This document shows, piece by piece, positions 35,711 to 43,636 of a stretch of DNA of 64,000 nucleotides. Both the position numbers and the translations under genes were made by a program. This DNA comes from Roseiarcus sp963805295 (GTDB lineage: Bacteria; Pseudomonadota; Alphaproteobacteria; Rhizobiales; Beijerinckiaceae), in NCBI GenBank assembly GCA_963805295.1, contig CAWDTW010000060.1:1-64000 (forward strand). Reading direction: 5' to 3'. Within the stretch, counting starts at the first letter, position 1. Each line of letters starts with the position of its first letter. A model generated the notes under the pieces. The model was given only the letters and a program-made list of their open reading frames with translations, had not been told where the DNA came from and ran no database searches.

Positions 35711-37104
35711 GCCGATGGATAGCAGAACGATTTCGTCGAGCAGTCTCCGCCGTCGAGCCGGATCTGATGCGCCCGGTATCCGTCCGGGAAGCTTACCCAG
35801 TAGTCCTTTGCCAACTCGAGGCCGCCGGCAGGGCCGGCGACAGCCATCACCTCGGCTCCTGGCACGCCGTCCGGATAGAATTGGTTGTCCCACGTGGAAT
35901 AGAGCGAATTGGTCCAGTAGACCCGCTTGCCGTCACGGCTGATTTCGACCATCTGTGGGCCGCCTGCATAGACCTTTCCGTTCGGGTGGGCCGCGCGGCG
36001 AACGATGCCGCCGATATGGACGGAGCCAGCGAGCTTCGGCTTCCTCGGTTCGGTGACGTCGTATTGACGCATCTCACCGGTTCCCCAGCAGGCGACGTAC
36101 AGGTATTTGTCATCCATCGAGAGGTCGATGTCGCTCACCAAAGGCGGGACCGCGCCAAATCCCTGCAACAGGGGCGGTAACTGCTCCTTGGGCGCCGGCT
36201 CAGGCGGGATCGTCGCCGTCTTTTCGATGTGGAACTTGCCGTCTTCGCGCCACCAGGTCCAAATCGAGCCCTCGAGGTTCGTGGTGTCGACGACGACACC
36301 CAGAAAACCATACTCGCGCACGGGGTCATGCGCGGGCCGGACCTCCAGCGCCATCTGGTGATTGGCGCCGAGATCGATCGTCTGCACATTGCGGCGCGCC
36401 CGGAGATCCCAGAAGTGGACATGGTGGCCATACTTATTCGAGAGCAGGTCATCCGCGACGATCCCGTCTTCGAATTGAGGCGGCAGCCCCCATTCGCTCG
36501 TCACCATGTAGTCGCGCGGCAGGTTCCACCAGAAATCATAGTGCAGCTTTTGAGGCCCGCGATCGATCTCCCAGCGGCCAAGGATATCGAACGTCTCGCA
36601 GTCCATGATGAAAATGCCGGGCGGCCCTTCCGTGCCGTCCTTGCCGCCGCCGCCAAGCGTGCCGACGTAGATGCCCTCCGGCCCACAATGGGAGGTATGG
36701 GGCCGCGAATAGCCGGTCTTCCTGAATACCTCCTCCGGCTCGATGATCTTATGGATCTTCGCTTGAGTGGGATGGGGCTTCGTATCCACCACATAGATCC
36801 GCGACGAGCGGATGCCGAGGATGATCAGATAGCGCCGCTCAAGGAACGTGTGGCCGGCCAGCGGCGACAAGGACGATGAGCAGGCGTTCCAGCCGAAATG
36901 GTGGAACTCATCGCCCTTGTAGGGCATCGTCACCGTGTGGACGATCTGGCTATATGTGGGCGAGCCGGGCTTCACATCGATCACGGCAAGCGCATCGGGC
37001 TTCGAGAAGTCCGGGCTCAGCAGCGCGGTGTAGGCGAATTCCTCCGGCGGCGCTTCCATCGCGAGCTTCGGCGATGCGTGAAAGGTCGGATCAGGTCTCA
37101 TCAT
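35707..37104 (-). CDS. SBP56-family selenium-binding protein / methanethiol oxidase
   Basis: A 465-residue SBP56 beta-propeller protein. Family landmarks: MPYKGDEFHHFGWNACSSSL near residue 80, SRPHTSHCGPEGIYVGTLG, GRWEIDRGPQKLHYDFWWNL with TSEWG, and SDIDLSMDDKYLYVACWGTG. Bacterial members include MtoX, which oxidises methanethiol to formaldehyde, H2S and H2O2 and binds copper. Full length; no signal peptide is visible. A formaldehyde-producing step fits a methylotroph-like gene set. The specific activity is inferred from family. Confidence 0.88.
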   Translation of the reverse strand: MMRPDPTFHASPKLAMEAPPEEFAYTALLSPDFSKPDALAVIDVKPGSPTYSQIVHTVTMPYKGDEFHHFGWNACSSSLSPLAGHTFLERRYLIILGIRSSRIYVVDTKPHPTQAKIHKIIEPEEVFRKTGYSRPHTSHCGPEGIYVGTLGGGGKDGTEGPPGIFIMDCETFDILGRWEIDRGPQKLHYDFWWNLPRDYMVTSEWGLPPQFEDGIVADDLLSNKYGHHVHFWDLRARRNVQTIDLGANHQMALEVRPAHDPVREYGFLGVVVDTTNLEGSIWTWWREDGKFHIEKTATIPPEPAPKEQLPPLLQGFGAVPPLVSDIDLSMDDKYLYVACWGTGEMRQYDVTEPRKPKLAGSVHIGGIVRRAAHPNGKVYAGGPQMVEISRDGKRVYWTNSLYSTWDNQFYPDGVPGAEVMAVAGPAGGLELAKDYWVSFPDGYRAHQIRLDGGDCSTKSFCYPSA

Positions 37105-37418
37105 CCTGGGTCGCTCCCTAATTGCGTCGAGGCGGAACTCGACGTTTAGTCTTGATTAAAGTCCGGCGCGACCTCGATGGCGTTGCCGATGACTCGATCC
37201 GCAAGGGCCGTAGGAAAGACGGGCGGGAGCCTACTCGAAGCTCGGCGATGCCCAACGCTGCCTAGCGCCGATGCCGACATGCTAGCCCGAGCGCGCCTGA
37301 ATGGATAACGAATTCGTTGACGGCGAACTCGGACACAACGAACGCTGACGATCTGCCTCGGATAGGCGAATATGGACGTGGCGCGGGTCGACGCCGATCT
37401 GCGCGCGGCGCGACGACA

Positions 37419-37590
37419 GCGAGCGAGCTCGGCGGGAATCACGAGTTGCCGGTCCCTGACGGGGAGCGGGTCTTCGCCACCGGCGACCGGGTTCAGTTCG
37501 TCGGGACCGATAAGAAGCTCGTGTCCCTATGGCGGCGCCGCCGGCACGATGGCCGGGATCGACGGGACACCGGCCCTCCGGCTGGTCCAG
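37419..37590 (+). pseudogene. TraA/MobA-type relaxase-helicase scrap
   Basis: A short readable piece (HELPVPDGERVFATGDRVQF then VGTDKK, followed in another frame by NGAAGTMAGIDG-like residues) resembles the region of conjugative TraA relaxases around the GDR-x-F motif. The remainder of the gene-free stretch 37105-37709 is unreadable. It fits a former conjugative or plasmid element with parA and istB nearby. Confidence 0.4.
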
Positions 37591-37709
37591 CACCCACCTG
37601 CAACTCGGCCTTGTTGGCGTGCATGCGTGAATCGACTGCCCAGGACCGGCGGTCGGCTCTGGGTCGAGTTTGGCCCGCCGCGTGAGACGACGGGGCGACT
37701 GTGGCGCCG

Positions 37710-39869
37710 CTACGCCGCGAACGATTCCCACAGCCGGCGATAGACGGCGACGATGTCGCCGACCTCGCGGTCGCGGCTGAAGCCTTCCGCCACCCGGGCG
37801 CGGGCGCGCGCGCCCATGTCCGCGATGCGCCCCGGGTCGCGCATCAAGGGTTCGATCGCCGAGATAAGCGCCTCGACGTCGTCGATCGGCGCGAGAACGC
37901 CGGTTACGCCGTCCGCGATCACCATCTCGGCCGCCCCGGCGCGCGTCGCCACGACGGCGTCGCCCGCGGCCATCGCCTCGAGCATGGTGAGGCCAAAACC
38001 CTCCACGCGCGAGGCGAACACATAGATCGAGATGCGCTGGTACCAGCGCGGTACCTCCTCGATCGGCAATTCGCCCAGGAACCGGATGCGCTCGCTAAGC
38101 CCCGCGGCGGCGATCCGCTGCTTGAGCTTCTCCGCGAACGGCAGGTTGTCGACCGAGACGTGGCCGACGACGACCGCGCTGAAGTCCGGATATTTCGGCA
38201 GAAGCCGGCACATGGCCTCGACGAAGAGGTCGCTGCCCTTCTGGCGGCGCACCCGGCCGAACGTCCCGACGCCGTATTTCCCCGGCAGGCCGGTCGCCGC
38301 GAAGGCCGCGAGGCGGTCAGCGGGCGGCCGATAGGTCCTAAGATCGACGCCGTGATGGATGACGGTCGCGGGCCGGCGCAGGAACGAGGCCGACGTTTCG
38401 CTGGTCGCGATCACCGCGTCCATCCGCCCGATGAGGAAGTCGGTGTAGCGGGACTTTCGCCGCTGGCCGGCCGAGTTGAAGATGAGCGCGAGCCGCCAGC
38501 CGAGCAGTTTGAGAGCGAGCCCGAGCAGCATCTCGGTGTTGCGGCGCGCGTGCCAGATGCGAACCGCAATGCTCTTGGGACGCCGGAACCGCAGCCGCAG
38601 AAGGTCGCCGAGGCCGAGCCCCGCGATTCCGTCCGGCCGGTCGGGGCCGAACCAGACGGCGCGGCAGCGCCTGGCGATCAGCGGCGCGATCGTCCGGTTG
38701 ACCGCCGTGCCGCCGGAATAGCGGCGTTTGAGGTTCGGAATGATGACCTCGATCTCGCCGAGGCCCACCCCTTCCGCGACCTGCTCGCGTCGCGTCATTG
38801 CCGCTTCCGGGCGGACAGGGACAAAATCCCGGGCGCACCCTGCGGCGTCATGGCCGGGCTTTTCCCGGCCATCCCCGCGGTCATGCTGCAGTAAGCGCCG
38901 CCGAATTGACGCGCCTGCCGAGGCAAGGCGTTGCAACGACAGGAGTTTGATAGAAGACGCGGAAACCTTGCGACCGCTCGCCGCGTTGAACTGCGTGGAT
39001 GGCCGGGAAAAGCCCGGCCACGACGCGTGCCCCTCTTGACGGAGATTTGCCCCTGTTGCCTTCCGGGCGGAATAGAACTGGCGGTGCATGGCCTCGGTCA
39101 TGAACGAATAGGTCGCGCCGGTCGCCGCGTGGATGAAGCCCGCCCAGCCGCACAGGAAAAAGCGGTTCCAGAAGAAGATGCGCAGGAAATAGATCGGCGG
39201 GTTCAGAAAAAGCTTTAGCCGGGAGGGCTTGCGGCCGCGCTCGAGGCGCTGTTCCGCCTTCAGCCTGGCATAGACGATTTCCTTCTTCATCTGCTCGTCG
39301 AGCGGCAGGCCGCGCTCGTGGCGCAGGAGCCCCTTGCGGGCGACGCCCGTCTCGCCGTCGGCGATGAGGCCCTCGTGGACAAGAAGGGCGGCATCGAAAT
39401 GCGCGCGTCCGCGCCGGACGAGACGCAGGATCAGTTCCGGCCGCGTCCACGGGCTCACCGGCGCGAGGCGTCCGTAGAGCGTCAGCGTCCGGCGCAGTTT
39501 CCAGCCGACGACCGCATCGTCCGCCGCGACGAGGCGCGGCAGCTCGGCCCTCAAAACGTCGTCGAGCCACTCGTCGGCATCGATGCTGACGACCCAGGGC
39601 TCCCTCGCCTGATCGAGCGCGAACTGCTTCTGCCCGGCATATCCGAGCCAAGGCTGATGGATGAGCCGGATCGGCAGGCCGCGGCGCTGAAGCTCCTCCA
39701 CGATCGCGAGCGTGCCGTCGGTCGAGCCGGAATCGACGACGATGATTTCCGAGAGCCCCTCGAGGCTCTCGAGGCACTTGCCGATGCAGGCTTCCTCGTT
39801 CTTGCAGATGACGGTCGCGGAAATCGGCAGGGCGGGAGAGAATTGCGGGTTGGTGGGGTTCGCGGTCAT
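37710..39869 (-). CDS. Glycosyltransferase family 2 and family 4 domains in one open frame
   Basis: A single 719-codon frame. Residues 1-280 are a family 2 enzyme of the WaaE-like group: ISATVICKNEEACIGKCLES, IIVVDSGSTDGT, VVSIDADEW (DxD), and a C-terminal hydrophobic anchor. Residues 358-719 are a family 4 enzyme: EVIIPNLKRRYSGGTAVNR at its start, GVGTFGRVRRQKGSDLFVE, and VFASRVEGFGLTMLEAMAAG (E-x7-E). The joint, about 78 residues, is translated REP-like repeat DNA. The ATG at 38798 is probably the native GT4 start, so two separate genes are the more likely ancestral state. Both probably build lipopolysaccharide core. Confidence 0.75.
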   Translation of the reverse strand: MTANPTNPQFSPALPISATVICKNEEACIGKCLESLEGLSEIIVVDSGSTDGTLAIVEELQRRGLPIRLIHQPWLGYAGQKQFALDQAREPWVVSIDADEWLDDVLRAELPRLVAADDAVVGWKLRRTLTLYGRLAPVSPWTRPELILRLVRRGRAHFDAALLVHEGLIADGETGVARKGLLRHERGLPLDEQMKKEIVYARLKAEQRLERGRKPSRLKLFLNPPIYFLRIFFWNRFFLCGWAGFIHAATGATYSFMTEAMHRQFYSARKATGANLRQEGHASWPGFSRPSTQFNAASGRKVSASSIKLLSLQRLASAGASIRRRLLQHDRGDGREKPGHDAAGCARDFVPVRPEAAMTRREQVAEGVGLGEIEVIIPNLKRRYSGGTAVNRTIAPLIARRCRAVWFGPDRPDGIAGLGLGDLLRLRFRRPKSIAVRIWHARRNTEMLLGLALKLLGWRLALIFNSAGQRRKSRYTDFLIGRMDAVIATSETSASFLRRPATVIHHGVDLRTYRPPADRLAAFAATGLPGKYGVGTFGRVRRQKGSDLFVEAMCRLLPKYPDFSAVVVGHVSVDNLPFAEKLKQRIAAAGLSERIRFLGELPIEEVPRWYQRISIYVFASRVEGFGLTMLEAMAAGDAVVATRAGAAEMVIADGVTGVLAPIDDVEALISAIEPLMRDPGRIADMGARARARVAEGFSRDREVGDIVAVYRRLWESFAA
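38850..39020. repeat. REP/BIME-like pair of hairpins between glycosyltransferase domains
   Basis: Two hairpins in opposite orientation: 38850-38872 (ATGGCCGGG-ctttt-CCCGGCCAT) and 39000-39020 (TGGCCGGG-aaaag-CCCGGCCA), about 150 bases apart. This sequence type is a common intergenic repeat in Hyphomicrobiales. Confidence 0.75.
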
Positions 39870-39995
39870 GCTTTGGGGGCGGCAGGGGATCGGCGGTCGT
39901 CCCGGGGCGGGATGACTCGGGGCGGGGCGGCGAGCTAGAAGGCCGCCCGCAGCCTTCGCGGGCGCAATATCAGGTCTTTTCAGGAACGGCCAGTC

Positions 39996-40745
39996 TTGAG
40001 CGCCCCCAAGGCTTTCATCATCCACCTCGAACGCGCGACCGGCCGCAGGGCGAGCGTCGAGGCTTTGCGGGCGCTTCTGCCGATCGAGGGCGAGGTTTTG
40101 CCTGCGGTCGACGGCCAGCGCTTGCCCACGGAGGCGGTCAAGGCCGCCTATGTCCGCGAATGTTTCTCGCCGCGCTATCCTTTCGCGCTCGGCCTGCCGG
40201 AAATCGGCGCCTTTTTGAGCCATCGCGCCGCCTGGCGGCGGATCGTCGACGAAAACCTCGATTTCGCTTTCGTATTCGAAGACGACGCCGCGATCGACCC
40301 GGCGCCGTTCGCCGCGCTCCTCGATTTCGCGATCGCCGAGCGCGGCCGGTGGACTTACGTGCTCCTGCCGGCGGCGGGGCTGGAGCCAGCCGGCGACGTC
40401 GTCGCGCGCCGGGGGGACTTCGCCCTGCTGAGGCCCCATGCGCCGCCGCTCAGGGCGATCGGGCAGATCGTCTCGCGCGCCGCCGCCGAACGCCTTTTGG
40501 CGCTGACCGCCCCCTTCGACCGGCCGGTCGACACCTTTCTGCAGATGGCCTGGGTGACCGGCGAGATTTTGCTGGTCGCGACCCCGACCCCCATCCGCGA
40601 CGTCTCGCGCGAGACCGGCGGGACCACGGTCCAGCGCCGGCGGATGGGCCTCCTTGAGCGAATTCATCACGAGGCGATGCGCCCGGTCTACCGGGCGAAG
40701 GTGCTAGCGCTCTACCGCCGGCATATCGCGCTCGCGGCGAAATAA
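39996..40745 (+). CDS. Glycosyltransferase family 25 (LPS biosynthesis)
   Basis: A 249-residue enzyme of family 25: KAFIIHLERATGRRASVEAL at the start, GEIGAFLSHRAAWRRI-type motif (GLPEIGAFLSHRAAW) and the catalytic acidic cluster FAFVFEDDAAIDP. It adds a sugar to lipopolysaccharide. The start is TTG at 39996 with AGGAACG upstream; no ATG is near. It is divergent from the GT2 gene across 126 bases. Confidence 0.83.
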   Translation: MSAPKAFIIHLERATGRRASVEALRALLPIEGEVLPAVDGQRLPTEAVKAAYVRECFSPRYPFALGLPEIGAFLSHRAAWRRIVDENLDFAFVFEDDAAIDPAPFAALLDFAIAERGRWTYVLLPAAGLEPAGDVVARRGDFALLRPHAPPLRAIGQIVSRAAAERLLALTAPFDRPVDTFLQMAWVTGEILLVATPTPIRDVSRETGGTTVQRRRMGLLERIHHEAMRPVYRAKVLALYRRHIALAAK

Positions 40746-40796
40746 ACGCGGGATGCGAAAAAGTGGATGCCGGTTTTTCGCAATAATCCCGCGTTT
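40744..40796. terminator. Long two-part hairpin between GT25 and Roco genes
   Basis: Outer stem AAACGCGGGAT / ATCCCGCGTTT (11 bp, perfect) and inner stem GCGAAAAA / TTTTTCGC (8 bp, perfect) around an 11-nt loop. It begins at the end of the GT25 gene and lies 34 bases past the end of the minus-strand gene, so it can end transcription from both sides. The sequence looks like a dispersed alphaproteobacterial repeat. Confidence 0.6.
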
Positions 40797-40829
40797 TCAA
40801 GGACTCTAAAGCATGATGCGACGCGCGCT

Positions 40830-42137
40830 TCAGCCTGCCTGCACCCGCCACAGGTGATAGACCCAAACGAAGAGAGCCAAGACAACGAAGTAGCGAATCT
40901 GCAAAGTCGAGACGACCCAGAGCCACCAGGGCGGCGGCTCGGCCGCCTCGGGGTCTTCGACGATCGTCCCGTCGCGCAGAAAAGGCAGCCAATATTTGCC
41001 GCAGAACTCAGCGTTCAAGAAGTCGCTATGCGCCATGCCGTTGTGCCAGCGGTCCTGTACCGCCGGGCGCCGGAAGCCGTAGGCGCCGGCGGAGCCGTAG
41101 CCAAAGGTGGCGGCTTCGGCGATCGCCGGCCAGAAGTCGCACGTGCCGACCTCGTTGACGAGCGGTGTGCTGAAGCGCTTGCGGTAGTCCTCGAAGCGAA
41201 AACTCTGTGGCACAACGCTGCCGCAGAAGATGATACGGTCAAACTCAAGATCGGTGCGCTCGCACAGAATGCGCGATACGATGTACGTGCCAAAGCTGTG
41301 GGCGATGAGCGAACAGGTCGTCACATTGTTTTCAGCGAGCGTGTGTCGAATTTGCCGTTCGACTTTATCGACGATGCCGCGCCTGAATAATTTACCAGGA
41401 AATAGAAAGCGAAATACGTCGAGATACTCATAGTTCGTTGGTTGGACAACAAAGCCTTCCTTGCGCAAAGTGGACTGGATTGCGTTCTGCCAGAGCGCCC
41501 TGGTGCGAATGCCATGCACGAGGATCACGACCGGAGTTCTCGTCTCCCTTTTCGGCTCTTCGCGAGGCCGCGTTAGGTCGCGGCGAACGCCATCGAGGAG
41601 TTCCGAGACCTTATATTCGCGCGTCGCACCCTCGGGGAAAAACGCGTAGTCGGGGCCCTTTTCGCGCTCGAGCATTAACAGATGATCATAGCGGACCTGT
41701 TCCTTGGGATTGTCGGGCAGCGGCACATGCGCTACCGGCTCGGCTTCGGGATTGAGCCGATGCACGGCGTCGAGATCGTTCAGCACGACATTCAGCGCCG
41801 AGCGTCGCAGCGTGGAAGGCCCCGCGACCTCTATATCGACGCAGCGATTTTCGAGATCGGCGACGATCAGCATGTTGCAGCCGGCGGCGGCAAGCTCGAC
41901 GCCTTGCTTCCAGCGCGATCTCTTTCCAGTCAAATTGCGGTGTGACTGGACGATGAAGCGTGGCATAAGACCGGTTGGTAAGAAGCCATAACGATAGCGG
42001 AAACGCAGCGGCTCCTCAGGCCCGCGGCGCCGATCGGGAGCGCCGGGCGGCAGCGCTTCGGGGATGAGATAGCGCTCTTCGCCTTGAGCCAGAAGCCGGA
42101 AGCACAGGGCGATGTCGGGATCTTGCATCATCGTCAT
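40830..42137 (-). CDS. C-terminal part of an IS-split Roco protein: COR-B, alpha/beta-hydrolase, membrane anchor
   Basis: About 435 residues from MTMMQDPD. Residues 1-110 are the second half of a COR domain (CFRLLAQGEERYLIPEALPP, RFRYRYGFLPTGLMPRFIV, then the RWKQGVELAAAGCNMLIVADL strand). A hydrolase domain follows: VVILVHGIRTRALWQN (oxyanion turn) and SLIAHSFGTYIVSRIL, with Ser in AHSFG as predicted nucleophile. The end has a hydrophobic anchor (IRYFVVLALFVWVYHLW). It belongs to the LRR-Roc-COR gene upstream and is separated from it by an IS66-family element. The start (42137) is only the first ATG after the IS. Confidence 0.75.
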   Translation of the reverse strand: MTMMQDPDIALCFRLLAQGEERYLIPEALPPGAPDRRRGPEEPLRFRYRYGFLPTGLMPRFIVQSHRNLTGKRSRWKQGVELAAAGCNMLIVADLENRCVDIEVAGPSTLRRSALNVVLNDLDAVHRLNPEAEPVAHVPLPDNPKEQVRYDHLLMLEREKGPDYAFFPEGATREYKVSELLDGVRRDLTRPREEPKRETRTPVVILVHGIRTRALWQNAIQSTLRKEGFVVQPTNYEYLDVFRFLFPGKLFRRGIVDKVERQIRHTLAENNVTTCSLIAHSFGTYIVSRILCERTDLEFDRIIFCGSVVPQSFRFEDYRKRFSTPLVNEVGTCDFWPAIAEAATFGYGSAGAYGFRRPAVQDRWHNGMAHSDFLNAEFCGKYWLPFLRDGTIVEDPEAAEPPPWWLWVVSTLQIRYFVVLALFVWVYHLWRVQAG

Positions 42138-42164
42138 TGATCGATTTTTGGTTGCGGGAGATTT

Positions 42165-43636
42165 TTCTAGACAGGGAACTCGTTTTTGATTGGAGAGTTG
42201 GATGAACTCGCGAATCACTGATCGAGCTCTCTCGGGAAGAGCTTGTTGCACTGATTTAAACGCTTTCGGCGGAGAACGCGGCTTTGAAGGCGCGGATCGC
42301 CGAGTTGGAGCGTCGGCTCGGGTTGAACAGCTCGAACAGTTCCAGGCCGCCGTCGAGCGATGGTTTGAAGAAGCCGGCGCGGGTCAGCAGCCTGCGCGAG
42401 CGTTCGGGCAAGACGTCGGGCGCTCAACCCGGTCACGACGGCGAGACTCTCCGCCAAGTCGCCAAACCCGACCATGTGATTGAGCATCACCCACCGGTCT
42501 GCTCGGGATGCGGGGAGCCGCTGACGCCCGGCGCGTCCGGGGAAGACGCCGCGCGTAAGGTGTTCGATCTGCCCGAACCGCGACCTCTCGTGGTCACCGA
42601 GCACCGGGCGTTTTCGTGCCGATGCGAGGCTTGCGGGGCGACGACGCGGGCGGCGTTTCCCGAGGACGTCAGAGCGCGGCGCAATATGGCGTCAGGATCG
42701 CCGCCTTCGCGGACTATCTCCTGCACTATCAACTGTTGCCCGAGGATCGGCTCGTCGAACTGATGGCCGATCTGTTCGGCGTGAAGCTCGCCGCCGGCAC
42801 GATCGCCGCCATGAGCCGCAATTGCGCGGGCACTGCGCAGCTTCGCCGAAGCGCTGCGCGACTCGTCGCCAAAGCGCCGGTCGAACTATGGACGAAACCG
42901 GCTTCCGCATCGGCGGCAAGACACAATGGCTGCATGTCGCCTGCACCACCTTGCTCACGTTCGAGCGCACTTGCGCCAAGCGCGGCGAGATGTTGGCCAA
43001 TGTCGTCGGCGTCGTCGTCCACGATCACTGGAAGCCCTACTATACGACGCAGGGCGTGTTGCATGCGCTTAGCAACGCCCACCACCTGCGCGAACTCAAC
43101 GCTCTGGTCGAAATCGAGAAAGAGGATTGGGCGCGCCAGATGCAGCGCTTGCTGCGTCGCGCCTGTCACGCCGCCCGCCTGGCGCGCGAACGCTGCCTTC
43201 CTCTCGAACACAGATTCATCGCGCTCATCGAACGCTGATACGACGCCTCGACGCTGAAGGATTGGCCTTTCACGAGGCGCAAAACCCGGTCGCGCGAGCG
43301 CCGAAGAGGAGCGGCGGCGAGCGGCGCGGACGAAAACCCCGCCGAACCGGCCACAATCTCCTCTTACGCTTGCAAACCCGCAAGGAAGACACTTTGCGCT
43401 TCCTTCACGACCCCGCCGTCTCCTTCACCAACAACGAGGCCGAGCGGGATGGCCGAATGATGAAGGCGAGCAGAAAATCTCCGGCGGGTTACGAACCCCC
43501 GACGGGGCCGCCGATTTCGCCACCCTTCGCTCCGTCATATCAACCGCCCGAAAACAAGGCTGCAACCTCATCGATACCTCGATGGCCACCCCCACCGAGC
43601 GGGTCGCCCGCCTCCGATTCGCATAGCCTGCTCGAC
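42165..43636 (+). mobile_element. IS66-family insertion (ISBst12-like layout), degraded
   Basis: A single-transposase IS66-type element occupying the interval between the two halves of the Roco gene. Boundaries are inferred: the Roco frame is readable to about 43637 on one side and from about 42137 on the other. I found no clear target duplication, so the ends are approximate. Confidence 0.6.
42202..43626 (+). pseudogene. IS66 family transposase, broken
   Basis: IS66 landmarks lie in several frames: ALKARIAELERRLGLNSSNS with RPPSSDGLKKP, the zinc-like segment VCSGCGEPL and CRCEACG, the DDE core (MDETGFRIGGKTQWLHVACT, VVHDHWKPYY), and the ending FTNNEAERDGRMMK and PTERVARLRFA. There is a nonsense codon near the start (LI-stop-TLSAENAAL, TAA for CAA) and at least four frameshifts. 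It cannot make transposase. Confidence 0.85.

Noticed and set aside
42165..43636. Exact ends and target duplication for the IS66 element
   Set aside because: I compared both flanks and found only weak similarity (AGACAGG versus GAGCAGG) and no 8-bp duplication, so I report inferred ends only.
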